Shown: positions 49,624-58,857, counted from the stretch's first letter. The stretch: DNA of 64,000 nt from Nonomuraea jabiensis (GCF_014204795.1 NZ_JACHMB010000001.1:8444501-8508500); one strand, 5' to 3'. Notes: generated from the letters alone by a model not told the origin. A program made the numbers and translations.

Positions 49624-50925
49624 ATGAGCCTGGATCCGCGCCGCGCGTCCGCCGGCGACCCGCTGAGTGCCGCGATCGGGGCCGCGCGGTGGATCAGGAC
49701 GGCGGCCGCGGGCGACGCGCGGGCACGCCACTGGGTGGCCAACCCTGACCCGCGGGGCCGCTCCGCGCTGACGCCCGAGCCCGCCTCCCTGTACGGCGGC
49801 GCGGCCGGCATCGTGCTCTTCTTCCTGGAGCTGGCCGCCGCGACCGGGCGGGAGGAGTACCTGGAGGACGCCCGGGCGGGCGTGCGCTACCTGGTCGAAG
49901 CCGGCCCCGGGGTGGGCGACGTGACCTTCCACCATGGCCTGGGCGGGATCGCGGTCGCGTTGTGCGAGGCCGGGTGGGTGCTGGGCGACGGCCTGGCCGA
50001 GGAGGCGGCCGCGGCGGCGCTGGACCGGGTGGCGCGGGCGGCGCGGCCGATGGACGGCGGTCCCGGCTGGTCGGGGGACCCGGCGCAACGGGGCGACGGC
50101 GGTGTCGTGCTGGCGCTGCTGCACGGCGCCGCGATGCTGAGGATGCCGTCGTACGCGGAGCTGGCGGCCGAGGCCGGGCTGCGGGCGGCGCGGCTGGCGG
50201 TGCCGGGGCACCGCTTCGGCGACTGCGAGGGCCTGCCGGCGGACGCGGTCACGCCGGGGTTCCTGGCCGGTACGGCGGGGACGGCGTTCCTGCTGGCCCG
50301 CCTGTACGGGGTGAGCGGGGACGGCCGGTTCCTGGAGGCGGCGCACAGGGGCGCGGATTTCGTACGCTCGGTCAGCGCGCTGAGCGGCCGGCGCGCGCTG
50401 GTGCCGCACCATCTGCCGCAGGGGCGGGGGCTGCACTACCTGGGGTTCTGCTCGGGCTCCGCGGGCGTGGCGCGGATGTTCGTGGAGCTGTACCGGGCCG
50501 GGGGCGACCCGGCCGATCTGGAGTGGGCCGAGCGGCTGGCCACCGGGATCGTCACGAGCGGGGTCCCGGGCCGGCGGGTGCCCGGGCTGTGGGACACGGC
50601 CTGCCAGTGCTGCGGGCTGGCGGGGCTGGTGGAGCTGTTCGTCGGGTTGTGGGCGGTGACGGGGCGGGAGGCGTACCTGACCTTCGCCCGGACGCTGGGC
50701 GAGCACCTGGCGGGCAGGGCGAGCGGCGACGGCGGGGGCCTGCGGTGGTATCAGGCTTTTGAGCGGGTACGTCCCGGCGTGGTGAGCGCGGACACCGGGT
50801 ACATGGCGGGCGCGGCGGGCATCGGCGCGGCGCTGCTGCACCTGGAGGCGGCGGGGCGGGGACGGCGGGTGATCCTGCTGCCGGACAATCCGTTCCCGGC
50901 GATCCCGGGCATGCTGCCCGAATAA
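49624..50925 (+). CDS. LanC-like zinc protein with Cys-Cys-Gly site
   Basis: 433 residues, an alpha/alpha-barrel lanthionine-synthetase-C-like protein. GxxG-type barrel repeats include SLYGGAAGIVLFFLE, HHGLGGIAVAL, FLAGTAGTAFLLARL, FCSGSAGVARMFVEL, CQCCGLAGLVELFVG and YMAGAAGIGAALLHL. Zinc-ligand positions are Cys276, Cys329 and Cys330; NisC-type cyclases have Cys-Cys-His (CHG), here CCG. This three-cysteine site occurs in some LanM cyclase domains (ProcM type). No precursor peptide, dehydratase or transporter is adjacent, so lantibiotic synthesis is not supported; cyclase or glutathione-adduct-type chemistry are possibilities. Confidence 0.85.
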   Translation: MSLDPRRASAGDPLSAAIGAARWIRTAAAGDARARHWVANPDPRGRSALTPEPASLYGGAAGIVLFFLELAAATGREEYLEDARAGVRYLVEAGPGVGDVTFHHGLGGIAVALCEAGWVLGDGLAEEAAAAALDRVARAARPMDGGPGWSGDPAQRGDGGVVLALLHGAAMLRMPSYAELAAEAGLRAARLAVPGHRFGDCEGLPADAVTPGFLAGTAGTAFLLARLYGVSGDGRFLEAAHRGADFVRSVSALSGRRALVPHHLPQGRGLHYLGFCSGSAGVARMFVELYRAGGDPADLEWAERLATGIVTSGVPGRRVPGLWDTACQCCGLAGLVELFVGLWAVTGREAYLTFARTLGEHLAGRASGDGGGLRWYQAFERVRPGVVSADTGYMAGAAGIGAALLHLEAAGRGRRVILLPDNPFPAIPGMLPE

Positions 50926-50963
50926 AGGAGATTGCGCGCACGCTCGCGCGGCGTTAAGCTCGA

Positions 50964-51006
50964 TTGCCCAATTTAGGCAAAGGCTCGACAATCCTCCTGT
51001 TAGGAG
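50964..51006 (+). promoter_or_regulatory. Two small hairpins in the helD leader, one masking the ribosome site
   Basis: TTGCC-N7-GGCAA spans 50964-50980. CTCCT (50994-50998) pairs with AGGAG (51002-51006) over a 3-base loop; AGGAG is the ribosome site of the helicase gene starting at 51018. The hairpin is short and its stability is uncertain. Confidence 0.4.
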
Positions 51007-51017
51007 TATACCAGCGA

Positions 51018-53303
51018 ATGGCTAATCGTCAAGATGGTCTTGCGGAAGCCCTTGACAGCGAACAGCGCACTGTGTCGTCGCTGTACGGCAGGCTCGACGT
51101 CGCCAGGGAGCGGGCCCAGGCGGCGCTGCGGGAGGTGTACGCCAGGGCCGGCGGCAGCCGCCAGGCGATGGTCGAACGCGAGGCGATGGCCTCGGAGCAG
51201 GCCAGGAGGCTGGCCCAGCTGAACGCGGTCGAGCGGGGCCTGTGCTTCGGCCGCATCGACGACGGCGCGGGGCGGAGCACGTACGTCGGCAGGATCGGGC
51301 TGCGCGACGAGGAGCACGAATCGGTCCTCATCGACTGGCGGGCGCCGGCCGCGCGGCCGTTCTACGTGGCCACGGCCACCGACCCGGGCGGGCTGGTACG
51401 CCGCAGGCACCTGCACCTGAAGGACCGCACGGTGGTCGGCATCGACGACGAGGTGTTCGACCTGGAGGGGATGAGCGACGGCGACCGGCGCACGCTCGTC
51501 GGCGAGGCGGCGCTGCTGGCGGCGCTGCGCCGGGGCAGGACGGGCCGGATGGGCGACGTGGTGGCCACCATCCAGACCGAGCAGGACCGGGTGATCCGCG
51601 CCTCGCTGCAGGGCGCGCTGGTGGTGCAGGGCGGCCCGGGCACCGGCAAGACCGTGGCGGCGCTGCACCGGGCGGCGTACCTGCTCTACACCCACCGCGC
51701 CACGCTCGAGCGGCGCGGCGTGCTGGTGGTGGGGCCCAACTCGATGTTCCTGCGCTACATCAGCCAGGTGCTGCCGGCGCTGGGGGAGACGCAGGTGGTG
51801 ATGACCACGGTCGGGGAGATGTTCCCGGGGGTGCGGGCGAGCGCGTCCGACGGGCCGGCGACGGCGGTGGTCAAGGGTGACCCGCGGATGGCCGACGTGG
51901 TCGCCCGCGCGCTGGAGCTGCGCCAGCGCGCGCCCGAGGGCGATCTGGTGGTCGAGCTGGACGGGCTGAACCTGCGGGTTCCGCACGAGACGTGCGTGCG
52001 GCTGCGCGACCGGGCGCGGGCGGTGCGGCTGCCGCACAACATGGCGCGCAAGCTGTACGTCACCGAGCTGCTCAAGGAGCTCGCCAAGGCCGAGGCGCGG
52101 GCGCTGGAGGAGTCGCTGCACATCGAGGAGCTGGTCATCGAGGGCGAACCGGAGCTCGCGCAGCCGCTCGACCTGGAAGGCGACCTGGACGAGCTGGACC
52201 TGGAGCTGGCCTCGCGGCGGCTGTGGGGCGAGCCGGAGATCCGGCGGGCGGTGGACGACCTGTGGCCGGAGCTGACGCCGCAGCGGCTGATCTCGGAGAT
52301 GCTGGCCTCGCCGGAGACGCTGTGGTCGGTGGCGCCGTCGGGGCTGGACTGGCAGGAGCTGCTCCGCCCGGTGGACGCGCCGTGGACGGCCGGGGACGTG
52401 CCGCTGCTGGACGAGGCGGCCGAGCTGCTGGGCGAGGACGACTCGGAGCGCCGGGTGGCGTCCAGGCGGGCGTCGCAGGAGCAGGCGTCGGAGGAGCTGT
52501 ACGCGCGGGAGGTGCTGCAGGTCACGGGGGTGCTGGAGGAGGGCATCTTCGAGCGGGCCGACGTGCTGGCCGAGCGGCACGCCGACGAGGGGCTCGGGCT
52601 GACGACGGCCGACCGGGCGGCGGCGGACCGGACGTGGGCGTACGGGCACGTGATCGTGGACGAGGCGCAGGAGCTGTCGGCGATGGCCTGGCGGATGATC
52701 ATGCGGCGGGTGCCGGCGAAGTCGCTGACCGTCGTGGGCGACCTGGCCCAGACGGGGTCGGCGGCCGGGGCGCGGTCGTGGGGAGAGGTGCTGGACCCGT
52801 ACCTGGAAGGACGCTGGCGCGAGGAGCGGCTGCTGGTCAACTACCGCACGCCGGTGGAGATCATGACGGTCGCGGCGGACGTGCTGCGGGCCTTCGCGCC
52901 CGACCAGGAACCGCCCGAGTCGGTGCGTGAGGGCGGCTCGCGGCCCCGCGCGGCGCGCCTGCCGGTGGCGGCGCTGCCGGGGCTGGTGGCCGCGGAGCTG
53001 ACCTCGATCGGCGAGGGCCGGGTGGGCGTGGTGACCTCGGACGCGCGGCATGCGGAGGTGGCCGCGCTGTTCCCGGAGGGTGACCTGGACGCGCCGGTGG
53101 TGGTGCTGACGGTGCGGCAGGCCAAGGGGCTGGAGTTCGACGCGGTCGTGGTGGTGGATCCGGCGGGGATCCTGAGCCAGTCGCCGATGGGGGGTCAGGA
53201 CCTGTACGTGGCGGTGACGCGGGCCACCCGGCGGCTGACGGTGGTGTACGAGGGGGAGCTGCCGGAGGTGCTGTCCCGGCTGACTTCCGAATCTACAACG
53301 TAA
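51018..53303 (+). CDS. helD: HelD-type RNA polymerase-associated helicase (second copy)
   Basis: 761 residues, paralogue of the gene at 321-2789. The N-terminal coiled arm is EQRTVSSLYGRLDVARERAQ; Walker A GGPGTGKT at about 205-212; DEAQ at about 548-551; GDLAQTGSAAGARSW, NYRTP, KGLEFDAVVV and QDLYVAVTRAT follow. HelD proteins push arms into the RNAP channels and release stalled enzyme using ATP. An acidic stretch (LDLEGDLDELDLELASRRLW) is in the insertion domain. ATG 51018 has AGGAG 11 bases upstream, which may be hidden in a hairpin. It follows the LanC-like gene by 92 bases. Confidence 0.93.
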   Translation: MANRQDGLAEALDSEQRTVSSLYGRLDVARERAQAALREVYARAGGSRQAMVEREAMASEQARRLAQLNAVERGLCFGRIDDGAGRSTYVGRIGLRDEEHESVLIDWRAPAARPFYVATATDPGGLVRRRHLHLKDRTVVGIDDEVFDLEGMSDGDRRTLVGEAALLAALRRGRTGRMGDVVATIQTEQDRVIRASLQGALVVQGGPGTGKTVAALHRAAYLLYTHRATLERRGVLVVGPNSMFLRYISQVLPALGETQVVMTTVGEMFPGVRASASDGPATAVVKGDPRMADVVARALELRQRAPEGDLVVELDGLNLRVPHETCVRLRDRARAVRLPHNMARKLYVTELLKELAKAEARALEESLHIEELVIEGEPELAQPLDLEGDLDELDLELASRRLWGEPEIRRAVDDLWPELTPQRLISEMLASPETLWSVAPSGLDWQELLRPVDAPWTAGDVPLLDEAAELLGEDDSERRVASRRASQEQASEELYAREVLQVTGVLEEGIFERADVLAERHADEGLGLTTADRAAADRTWAYGHVIVDEAQELSAMAWRMIMRRVPAKSLTVVGDLAQTGSAAGARSWGEVLDPYLEGRWREERLLVNYRTPVEIMTVAADVLRAFAPDQEPPESVREGGSRPRAARLPVAALPGLVAAELTSIGEGRVGVVTSDARHAEVAALFPEGDLDAPVVVLTVRQAKGLEFDAVVVVDPAGILSQSPMGGQDLYVAVTRATRRLTVVYEGELPEVLSRLTSESTT

Positions 53304-53318
53304 AGGCGCCGGCCTTCG

Positions 53319-53346
53319 GCTCCCGGTCGACGGGGAAACCGGGAGC
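53319..53346. terminator. Intrinsic terminator between helD and marR
   Basis: GCTCCCGGT (53319-53327) and ACCGGGAGC (53338-53346) form a 9-bp stem with a 10-base loop between convergent genes. A GGCGCCGGCC element precedes it. Confidence 0.8.
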
Positions 53347-53351
53347 GCGGG

Positions 53352-53807
53352 TCAGTCGTTGTAGAGCTTGTCGGCCACCGCGCGGATCGTGCGGGTGATC
53401 TGGTCGAGGGAGCGCAGGGTCTCGGTGTCGAGGTGGTCCAGGATGCGGCGATAGTGTTCGAGCCCGGAGTTGTGGATCTCCTCGATCAGGGCGGTGCCGG
53501 CGGGGGAGAGCTCGACGCGGCGGACGCGGCGGTCGTGGGGGTCCTCGTGGCGGGTGACGAGCCCGTGGGCGACGAGCCGGTCGACGAGGCCGGTGACGGT
53601 GCCGAGGCTGACGCCGAGGTGGTGGGCGAGCTCCTGGCCGGAGGCGGAGCCGTTGAAGGCCAGGAGCATGATGACGTGGAGTTGCCGCATGGTCAGGTTG
53701 GAGGTGAACAGCGGGGACTGCTGATGCTGGGCGAACATCCGCCCCATGCCACGCTGTGTTTCGCTGATTCGACGGATCAGGTCTTCGCGTTCGTCGCTCA
53801 CACTCAC
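53352..53807 (-). CDS. MarR-family regulator
   Basis: 151 residues. NLTMRQLHVIMLLAFNGSAS, GQELAHHLGVSLGTVTGLVD, RLVAHGLVTRHEDPHDRRVR and RVELSPAGTALIEEIHNSGL form the winged helix with the DxRxxR-type wing. GTG 53807 has AGGAAG 6 bases upstream. Divergent from the RND exporter, which it probably represses, with an inverted repeat at 53815-53836. Confidence 0.93.
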   Translation of the reverse strand: MSVSDEREDLIRRISETQRGMGRMFAQHQQSPLFTSNLTMRQLHVIMLLAFNGSASGQELAHHLGVSLGTVTGLVDRLVAHGLVTRHEDPHDRRVRRVELSPAGTALIEEIHNSGLEHYRRILDHLDTETLRSLDQITRTIRAVADKLYND

Positions 53808-53814
53808 CTCTCGC

Positions 53815-53836
53815 TTCCTGAGAAGGTTATCAGGAA
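53815..53836. promoter_or_regulatory. Inverted repeat upstream of marR, probable operator
   Basis: TTCCTGA (53815-53821) and TCAGGAA (53830-53836) are exact complements with 8 bases between. The left arm overlaps the marR ribosome site. A second weaker pair (ATTCG/CGAAG) lies near 53853-53871, closer to the exporter gene. Confidence 0.6.
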
Positions 53837-53906
53837 AGCTCAATCTGTCTAAATATTCGTTCGAGGCGAAGTGTTAGTCTGGGGCGAACTCTTGGAGGGG
53901 ACGCCT

Positions 53907-56900
53907 ATGACCGCATTCGCCCGGTTGAGCCTGGTCAACCGCAGCCTCGTGATATTGGTGGCGCTCGTGCTCAGCGCGTTCGGCGCGTTCACGATTCCGC
54001 AGTTGAAGCAGCAGTTGCTGCCGTCTTTGAGCTTCCCCGGCGCGTTCGTGGTCGCGGCCTACCCGGGTGCCTCGCCCGAGATCGTCGAGGACCAGGTGAC
54101 GAAGCCGATCGAGGACTCGTTCCAGGGCCTGGACGGCATGGAGCAGATGACCTCGACGTCGAAGGAGGGCCTGGCGCAGATCCAGGTGGCCTTCGAGTAC
54201 GGCACGGACGTCGAGTCCTCGCTGAACAAGATGCAGCAGGCCGTCAGCCGGCTCTCCCTCCCGGACGGGGTGGACCCGCAGGTCGTGGCGGGCAACACCG
54301 ACGACATCCCGGTGGTGGTGCTCGCGGTGGGCGACGGCGGCGACGAGCGGGCGATGGCCGACAAGCTGCGCCGGATCATGGTGCCGGAGCTGCAGAGCGT
54401 GGAGGGCGTACGGGAGGCGTCGGTCACGGGCACCCGCGACGAGGTCGTCACGATCGAGCCGGACACCGAGAAGATGGCGAAGGCCGGGGTGTCGGCCTCG
54501 CAGATCCCCGACGTACTGAAGGCGAACGGCACGCCGATCCCGGCGGGCACGCTGACCGCTGACGGCAAGTCGCTCACGGTGCAGGTGGGCGCGCGGGTCG
54601 ACTCGGTCGCCAAGCTCAAGGACCTGTACCTGACCCCGGCCCAGCCGGCGGCCACCCAGCCACAGCAGCAGCCGAGCCAGGCCCAGGCGCGCCCGCAGAC
54701 CGGGCAGCCCGGCCGTCCGGGCCAGTCCCCGGCGGCCCTCGCGCAGCAGCAGGCGCCCAAGCCCAAGCCGCTCAAGCCGGTCAAGCTGGGCGACGTCGCC
54801 GAGATCAAGCAGGGGCTGGCGGACGCGACGACGATCACCCGTACGGACGGCAAGACGAGCCTGGGCGTGTCGGTGACGATGGTGCCCGACGGCAACGCGG
54901 TGTCGATCTCGCACGACATCAGCGAGAAGCTGCCCGAGCTGACCAGGGCGCTGGGCGACAGCTCGGACACGGCGGTGTCGGTGGTGTTCGATCAGGCGCC
55001 GTACGTGGAGGAGTCGATCCGGAGCCTGACCACCGAGGGCCTGCTGGGTCTGGCGTTCGCGGTGCTGGTCATCCTGGTGTTCCTGCTGTCGGTGCGTTCG
55101 ACGCTGGTGACGGCCGTGTCGATCCCGCTGTCGGTGGTGATCGCGCTGATCGTGTTGTGGGCGGGCGACTATTCGCTGAACATGCTGACCCTGGGCGCGC
55201 TGACGATCGCCGTGGGCCGGGTGGTCGACGACTCGATCGTGGTGCTGGAGAACATCAAGCGACATCTCGCGTACGGCGAGGCCAAGCTGCAGGCGATCCT
55301 GACGGCGGTACGCGAGGTGTCGGGCGCGGTGACGGCCTCGACGCTGACGACGGTGGCGGTGTTCGCGCCGATCGCGATCGTGGGCGGCATGGTGGGCGAG
55401 CTGTTCCGCCCGTTCGCGATCACGGTGGCGGTGGCGCTGCTGGCCTCGCTGGTCGTGTCGCTGACGGTGGTGCCGGTGCTGGCGTACTGGTTCCTCAAGG
55501 CGCCGAACCTGACGCCGGAGCAGGCGCGCAAGCAGCGCGAGGAGGCCGAGGCCAAGGAGCTGCGCTCGCCGCTGCAGCGGGCCTACCTGCCGGTGCTGCG
55601 GTTCGCGACGCGGTTCAAGCTGGTGACGATCCTCATCGGCGTGGCGGTGTTCATCGGCACGATGGGCCTGGCCGGCGGGCTGCAGACGAACTTCCTGGAC
55701 TCCTCGGGCCAGAACACGATCTCCCTGTCGCAGAAGATGCCGGTCGGTACGGACCTGGCGACCACGGACAAGGCCGCCCAGCAGGTCGAGGGCGTGCTGA
55801 AGGACCTGGACGGCGTGGAGACGTACCAGGTGAACGTGGGCGGCGGCAACGCCATGCAGGGTGGCGCGGTCGGCGGCGGCGCGGACCGGGCGTCGTACTC
55901 GGTGACGGTCAAGGACAGCGCCGACCCCGACAAGGTGCAGCAGGAGCTGCGCGAGCGGATCGACGGCCTGTCGGGCGTCGGCGAGGTCACGGTGGGCGGC
56001 GCCGGCGGAGGCGGGTTCTCCTCCGACACGATCGATGTGATCGTGCAGGCGCCCGACGCCGAGACGCTGCGCACGGCGACCGACACGGTCAAGACCGCGA
56101 TGGGCGAGGTGTCGGGGCTCACCGAGGTGTCCTCCAACATGGAGACCAGCGCGCCGCGGGTCGAGGTCGTGGTGGACCGGCAGGAGGCCGCGGAGCGGGG
56201 CCTGTCGGAGGCACAGGTGGGGCAGGCGGTGGCGCAGGCCTTCCGCGGCGCGCCGCTGGGCCAGATCACCCTCGACGGCCGCTCCAGCGACCTGGTGCTG
56301 CGCGGCGCGGACGCGCCGGACGACATCAAGGCGATCAAGGACCTGAAGCTGCCGACGGCGGCGGGCATGGTGAAGCTGTCGACGGTCGCGGACGTCAAGG
56401 AGGTGGCCGGGCCGACGCAGGTGACGCGGATCGACGGCGAGCGTTCGGCCACGGTGTCGGCCAAGGCGGCCGACGCCGGCAACCTCGGCGCCGTGACGCA
56501 GTCGCTGACGACCAAGCTGAGCGGCCTGTCGCTGGCCGCGGGCGCCACCTACGAGATCGGCGGCGTGTCGGCCCAGCAGTCGGACGCGTTCTCCGACCTG
56601 GGGATCGCGATGCTGGCGGCGATCGCGATCGTCTTCCTGATCATGGTGGCGACGTTCCGCAGCTTCGTCCAGCCGCTGATCCTGCTGGTGTCGATCCCGT
56701 TCGCGGCCACGGGCGCGATCGGGCTGCTGGTGGCCACCGACACCGCCCTGGGCGTGCCGGCGCTGATCGGCATGCTGATGCTGATCGGCATCGTGGTGAC
56801 CAACGCCATCGTCCTCATCGACCTGATCAACCAGTATCGCGAGCAGGGCATGGGCGTGGTGGAAGCGGTCATCGAGGGCGGGCGGCGCAGGCTGCGGCCG

Positions 56901-57146
56901 ATCCTGATGACGGCGGTGGCCACGATCTGCGCGCTGACGCCGATGGCGCTGGGGGTGACCGGCTCGGGCGGGTTCATCTCGCAGCCGCTGGCGATCGTGG
57001 TGATCGGTGGTCTGATCAGCTCGACGCTGCTGACCCTGGTGCTGGTGCCGACGCTATACACGATGGTGGAGCGGGCGAAGGAGCGGATGCGGCGCAAGCC
57101 GGCCGAGCCCAAGCACGAGGCGAAGGTCCTCACCCCGACCTCCTGA
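53907..57146 (+). CDS. RND (AcrB/MdtB-like) efflux permease
   Basis: 1079 residues of the HAE-type RND superfamily: MTAFARLSLVNRSLVILVAL start, PGASPEIVEDQVTKPIEDSF, ILVFLLSVRSTLVTAVSIPL, VGRVVDDSIVVLENIKRHLA (paired Asp of the proton relay), a second porter loop and RRRLRPILMTAVATICALTP near the C-terminus. Twelve membrane segments are expected. A Gln/Pro-rich insertion of ~45 residues lies at about 246-291 in the first external loop. No outer-membrane partner is expected in this phylum. ATG 53907 follows GGAGGGG. Divergent from MarR. Confidence 0.94.
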   Translation: MTAFARLSLVNRSLVILVALVLSAFGAFTIPQLKQQLLPSLSFPGAFVVAAYPGASPEIVEDQVTKPIEDSFQGLDGMEQMTSTSKEGLAQIQVAFEYGTDVESSLNKMQQAVSRLSLPDGVDPQVVAGNTDDIPVVVLAVGDGGDERAMADKLRRIMVPELQSVEGVREASVTGTRDEVVTIEPDTEKMAKAGVSASQIPDVLKANGTPIPAGTLTADGKSLTVQVGARVDSVAKLKDLYLTPAQPAATQPQQQPSQAQARPQTGQPGRPGQSPAALAQQQAPKPKPLKPVKLGDVAEIKQGLADATTITRTDGKTSLGVSVTMVPDGNAVSISHDISEKLPELTRALGDSSDTAVSVVFDQAPYVEESIRSLTTEGLLGLAFAVLVILVFLLSVRSTLVTAVSIPLSVVIALIVLWAGDYSLNMLTLGALTIAVGRVVDDSIVVLENIKRHLAYGEAKLQAILTAVREVSGAVTASTLTTVAVFAPIAIVGGMVGELFRPFAITVAVALLASLVVSLTVVPVLAYWFLKAPNLTPEQARKQREEAEAKELRSPLQRAYLPVLRFATRFKLVTILIGVAVFIGTMGLAGGLQTNFLDSSGQNTISLSQKMPVGTDLATTDKAAQQVEGVLKDLDGVETYQVNVGGGNAMQGGAVGGGADRASYSVTVKDSADPDKVQQELRERIDGLSGVGEVTVGGAGGGGFSSDTIDVIVQAPDAETLRTATDTVKTAMGEVSGLTEVSSNMETSAPRVEVVVDRQEAAERGLSEAQVGQAVAQAFRGAPLGQITLDGRSSDLVLRGADAPDDIKAIKDLKLPTAAGMVKLSTVADVKEVAGPTQVTRIDGERSATVSAKAADAGNLGAVTQSLTTKLSGLSLAAGATYEIGGVSAQQSDAFSDLGIAMLAAIAIVFLIMVATFRSFVQPLILLVSIPFAATGAIGLLVATDTALGVPALIGMLMLIGIVVTNAIVLIDLINQYREQGMGVVEAVIEGGRRRLRPILMTAVATICALTPMALGVTGSGGFISQPLAIVVIGGLISSTLLTLVLVPTLYTMVERAKERMRRKPAEPKHEAKVLTPTS

Positions 57147-57163
57147 CAGAGGCGGCGCTCTTT

Positions 57164-57193
57164 GCCCGGCGGGGTCACCACACCCCGCCGGGC
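57164..57193. terminator. Intrinsic terminator after the RND gene
   Basis: GCCCGGCGGGGT (57164-57175) and ACCCCGCCGGGC (57182-57193) form a 12-bp stem with a 6-base loop, 18 bases after the RND stop. Confidence 0.92.
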
Positions 57194-57231
57194 CTTCGGC
57201 GTTGTCCGGCAGGAACTTCCAGCGCACGATC

Positions 57232-57385
57232 ATGGCGGCCGTCTCTCAGGTGGAGAAGGGCGTGGCCAGAGCGATCCTCGTGTGGAAGTACTCGCGGTTC
57301 GGCCGTAACCGGATGACCAGCTCAACCTGGCCAGGCTCGAAGCGGCGGGCGGCGAACTGGTCTCGGCCACGGAAGAGGTAGCCGT
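57232..57385 (+). pseudogene. Serine recombinase scrap
   Basis: From ATG 57232 the frame reads MAAVSQVEKGVARAILVWKY SRFGRNR (space added), then one base later in the next frame DDQLNLARLEAAGGELVSAT EEV. This is the resolvase-domain core of large serine recombinases (ILVWKYSRFGRNR, LNLARLEAAGGELVSATE). Only this segment remains, with a frameshift near 57314. It is a relic of a phage or integrative-element integrase. Confidence 0.8.
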
Positions 57386-57419
57386 GCCGGCGCCGCCGCA
57401 CGGAACCCTTTCCTCGACA

Positions 57420-57934
57420 TGGAGCGCACGCAGCCCTCGTCCACCGAGACCACGCGCGGCCTGCCGAAGGCCGAAGTGGACCGCATGCTCGCTCGCTCCA
57501 AGGCCGAGGCCGAGGCCGACAAGACAGCGGTCGCGCACGACGACGGTCGGGCCGCCGCGGCGAGGGTACGTGACACCGCACGGGCCTACGCGACGCTGTG
57601 CCTGATCGTCGTGACGGCCTGCCGAGTCGGCGGCGTGATCGAGTACCGCCTATCGTCCCTTGGATGGGACGCCGGCCACCATGTGATCGACCTACCCGTG
57701 AAGGGCCCAGCAGGGGAGACGCAGCGCCTTGCCGTCCCGCCGTACGCCAGCGCCGCCCTCGACCGGTACATCGCGCTGCGCGGCGACGACGAAGGCGCAC
57801 TCGTTCCGTACGGACACCGGCAAGCCACTTCATGCCCGGGACCGGCACAAACTTCGCTCGCATCTGGCCCGACAGCGACGCGTCCATCCGCCTGCACTCC
57901 GGTACCAGCCCGGACGGGACCCCGCCGCAGCGAG
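57420..57934 (+). pseudogene. Tyrosine recombinase (integrase) remnant
   Basis: ARAYATLCLIVVTACRVGGV IEYRLSSLGWD (space added) corresponds to the box I region of phage-type integrases (T-x-CR-x-x-E), followed by GHHVIDLPVKGPAGETQRLA V and a frame change to TDTGKPLHARDRHKLRSHLA and HPPALRY, which resembles box II (HxLRH). The catalytic Tyr region is missing. It lies directly after the serine recombinase scrap, so two different integrase types have decayed here. Confidence 0.65.
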
Positions 57935-58387
57935 GTGATCCAGCGCGGCGACGCGTGGCGCATGCACATGGTGCAGACCTCGGACGGCCTCGCCGGGTGG
58001 CGGCTACCTGTTCGCGCAGCCCGAGCAGGCGGAGGTTGGCTACAACGACATCCAGGACCGGTTGAACCGGTTCCTGTTCCACCACGGCGGTGCTGGGAGC
58101 GCGACGGGCTACACAACGTTCCGCGGCACGTGGTCGTACGAGAACGGCGCGGGCATGGTGATGTTCACTCGCAACCTCATCACGGCGGCGGCCTCGCATT
58201 TCGTGGCGTTCAACGTGACGATCGCGTCCACGCCGCGTGTGGTGATCACCGCGGACAACCCGAGCCCGGCCCGGCTGGTGCTGCACGTGGCCTCGCCCGG
58301 TACGACCGGTTTCACCTTGCGATCAGACGAGACCTCGACGCGACGCTGCTGTACGTGCGGACCTGGCGACAACATGGAGTGGCGTGA
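57935..58387 (+). pseudogene. Phage tail-fibre-like protein, truncated and frameshifted
   Basis: The readable protein is VIQRGDAWRMHMVQTSDGLA, then (second frame, after ~57995) GGYLFAQPEQAEVGYNDIQD RLNRFLFHHGG and HFVAFNVTIASTPRVVITAD, then back to the first frame after ~58318 for ATLLYVRTWRQHGVA. The repeated VxFxxTxASxPRVVxxADNP and TGFTLR pattern is that of H-type-lectin-like tips of siphovirus tail proteins. Its N-terminus is missing. Confidence 0.55.
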
Positions 58388-58857
58388 TGAGCGTGCGCAC
58401 GTGGCGGGTCACCCGTGTCGAAGAAGGACCGGACGCGTGGGCGTTCCTGTACGACCCGGTGGACGGCGACGGCGGCACGTTCGCCTTCGGCATCCCGAAG
58501 GACGCCTTCGAGAACCGCATGGCCGAACACGGCCTGGAGTCCCTGGACGAGGTGATCGAGGCGCTGCTGTATGAGCCGCTGCTGTCGTGGATGCACGCCG
58601 GGGGAGACCCCCGGCGCGCAGGTCAAGCTGGAAGGGGACGCGGCCTCGGCACGGGCCCGGCTGCAGCAGCAGATCGCCGCCTGCCGGCAGAAGTACGGCC
58701 AGGTCATCACGAGTCCGCCCGCGGCCGCATCCGGCCAGTCGGCCCGAGCGGCGGCCGATCCGGTGCGGAGAACGCGGTCCTGTCCGCTGCCGTGGACCAG
58801 CTACAGGCGCGTGTCAATCAGCCGAACGACGACGTAGCCACCACCGCCAGCGACTGA
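58387..58857 (+). pseudogene. Phage-like gene with two frameshifts
   Basis: ATG 58387 overlaps the previous stop (TGATGA). MSVRTWRVTRVEEGPDAWAF and PKDAFENRMAEHGLESLDEV are in frame one. Near 58605 (GGGGGA) the sense sequence moves to another frame (TPGAQVKLEGDAASARARLQ QQIAACRQKYGQVITSPPA) and near 58770 it returns (ENAVLSAAVDQLQARVNQPN). The length and position match small proteins encoded beside siphovirus tail genes. I cannot name the family. Confidence 0.5.

Noticed and set aside
49378..50991. Upstream extension of the SDR frame to 50991
   Set aside because: The part before MSDYLRELF is antisense to the LanC-like gene and unlike any SDR.
49624..53303. Lanthipeptide biosynthetic cluster
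   Set aside because: Only a LanC-like gene is present. No precursor, dehydratase, kinase/lyase or transporter gene flanks it.
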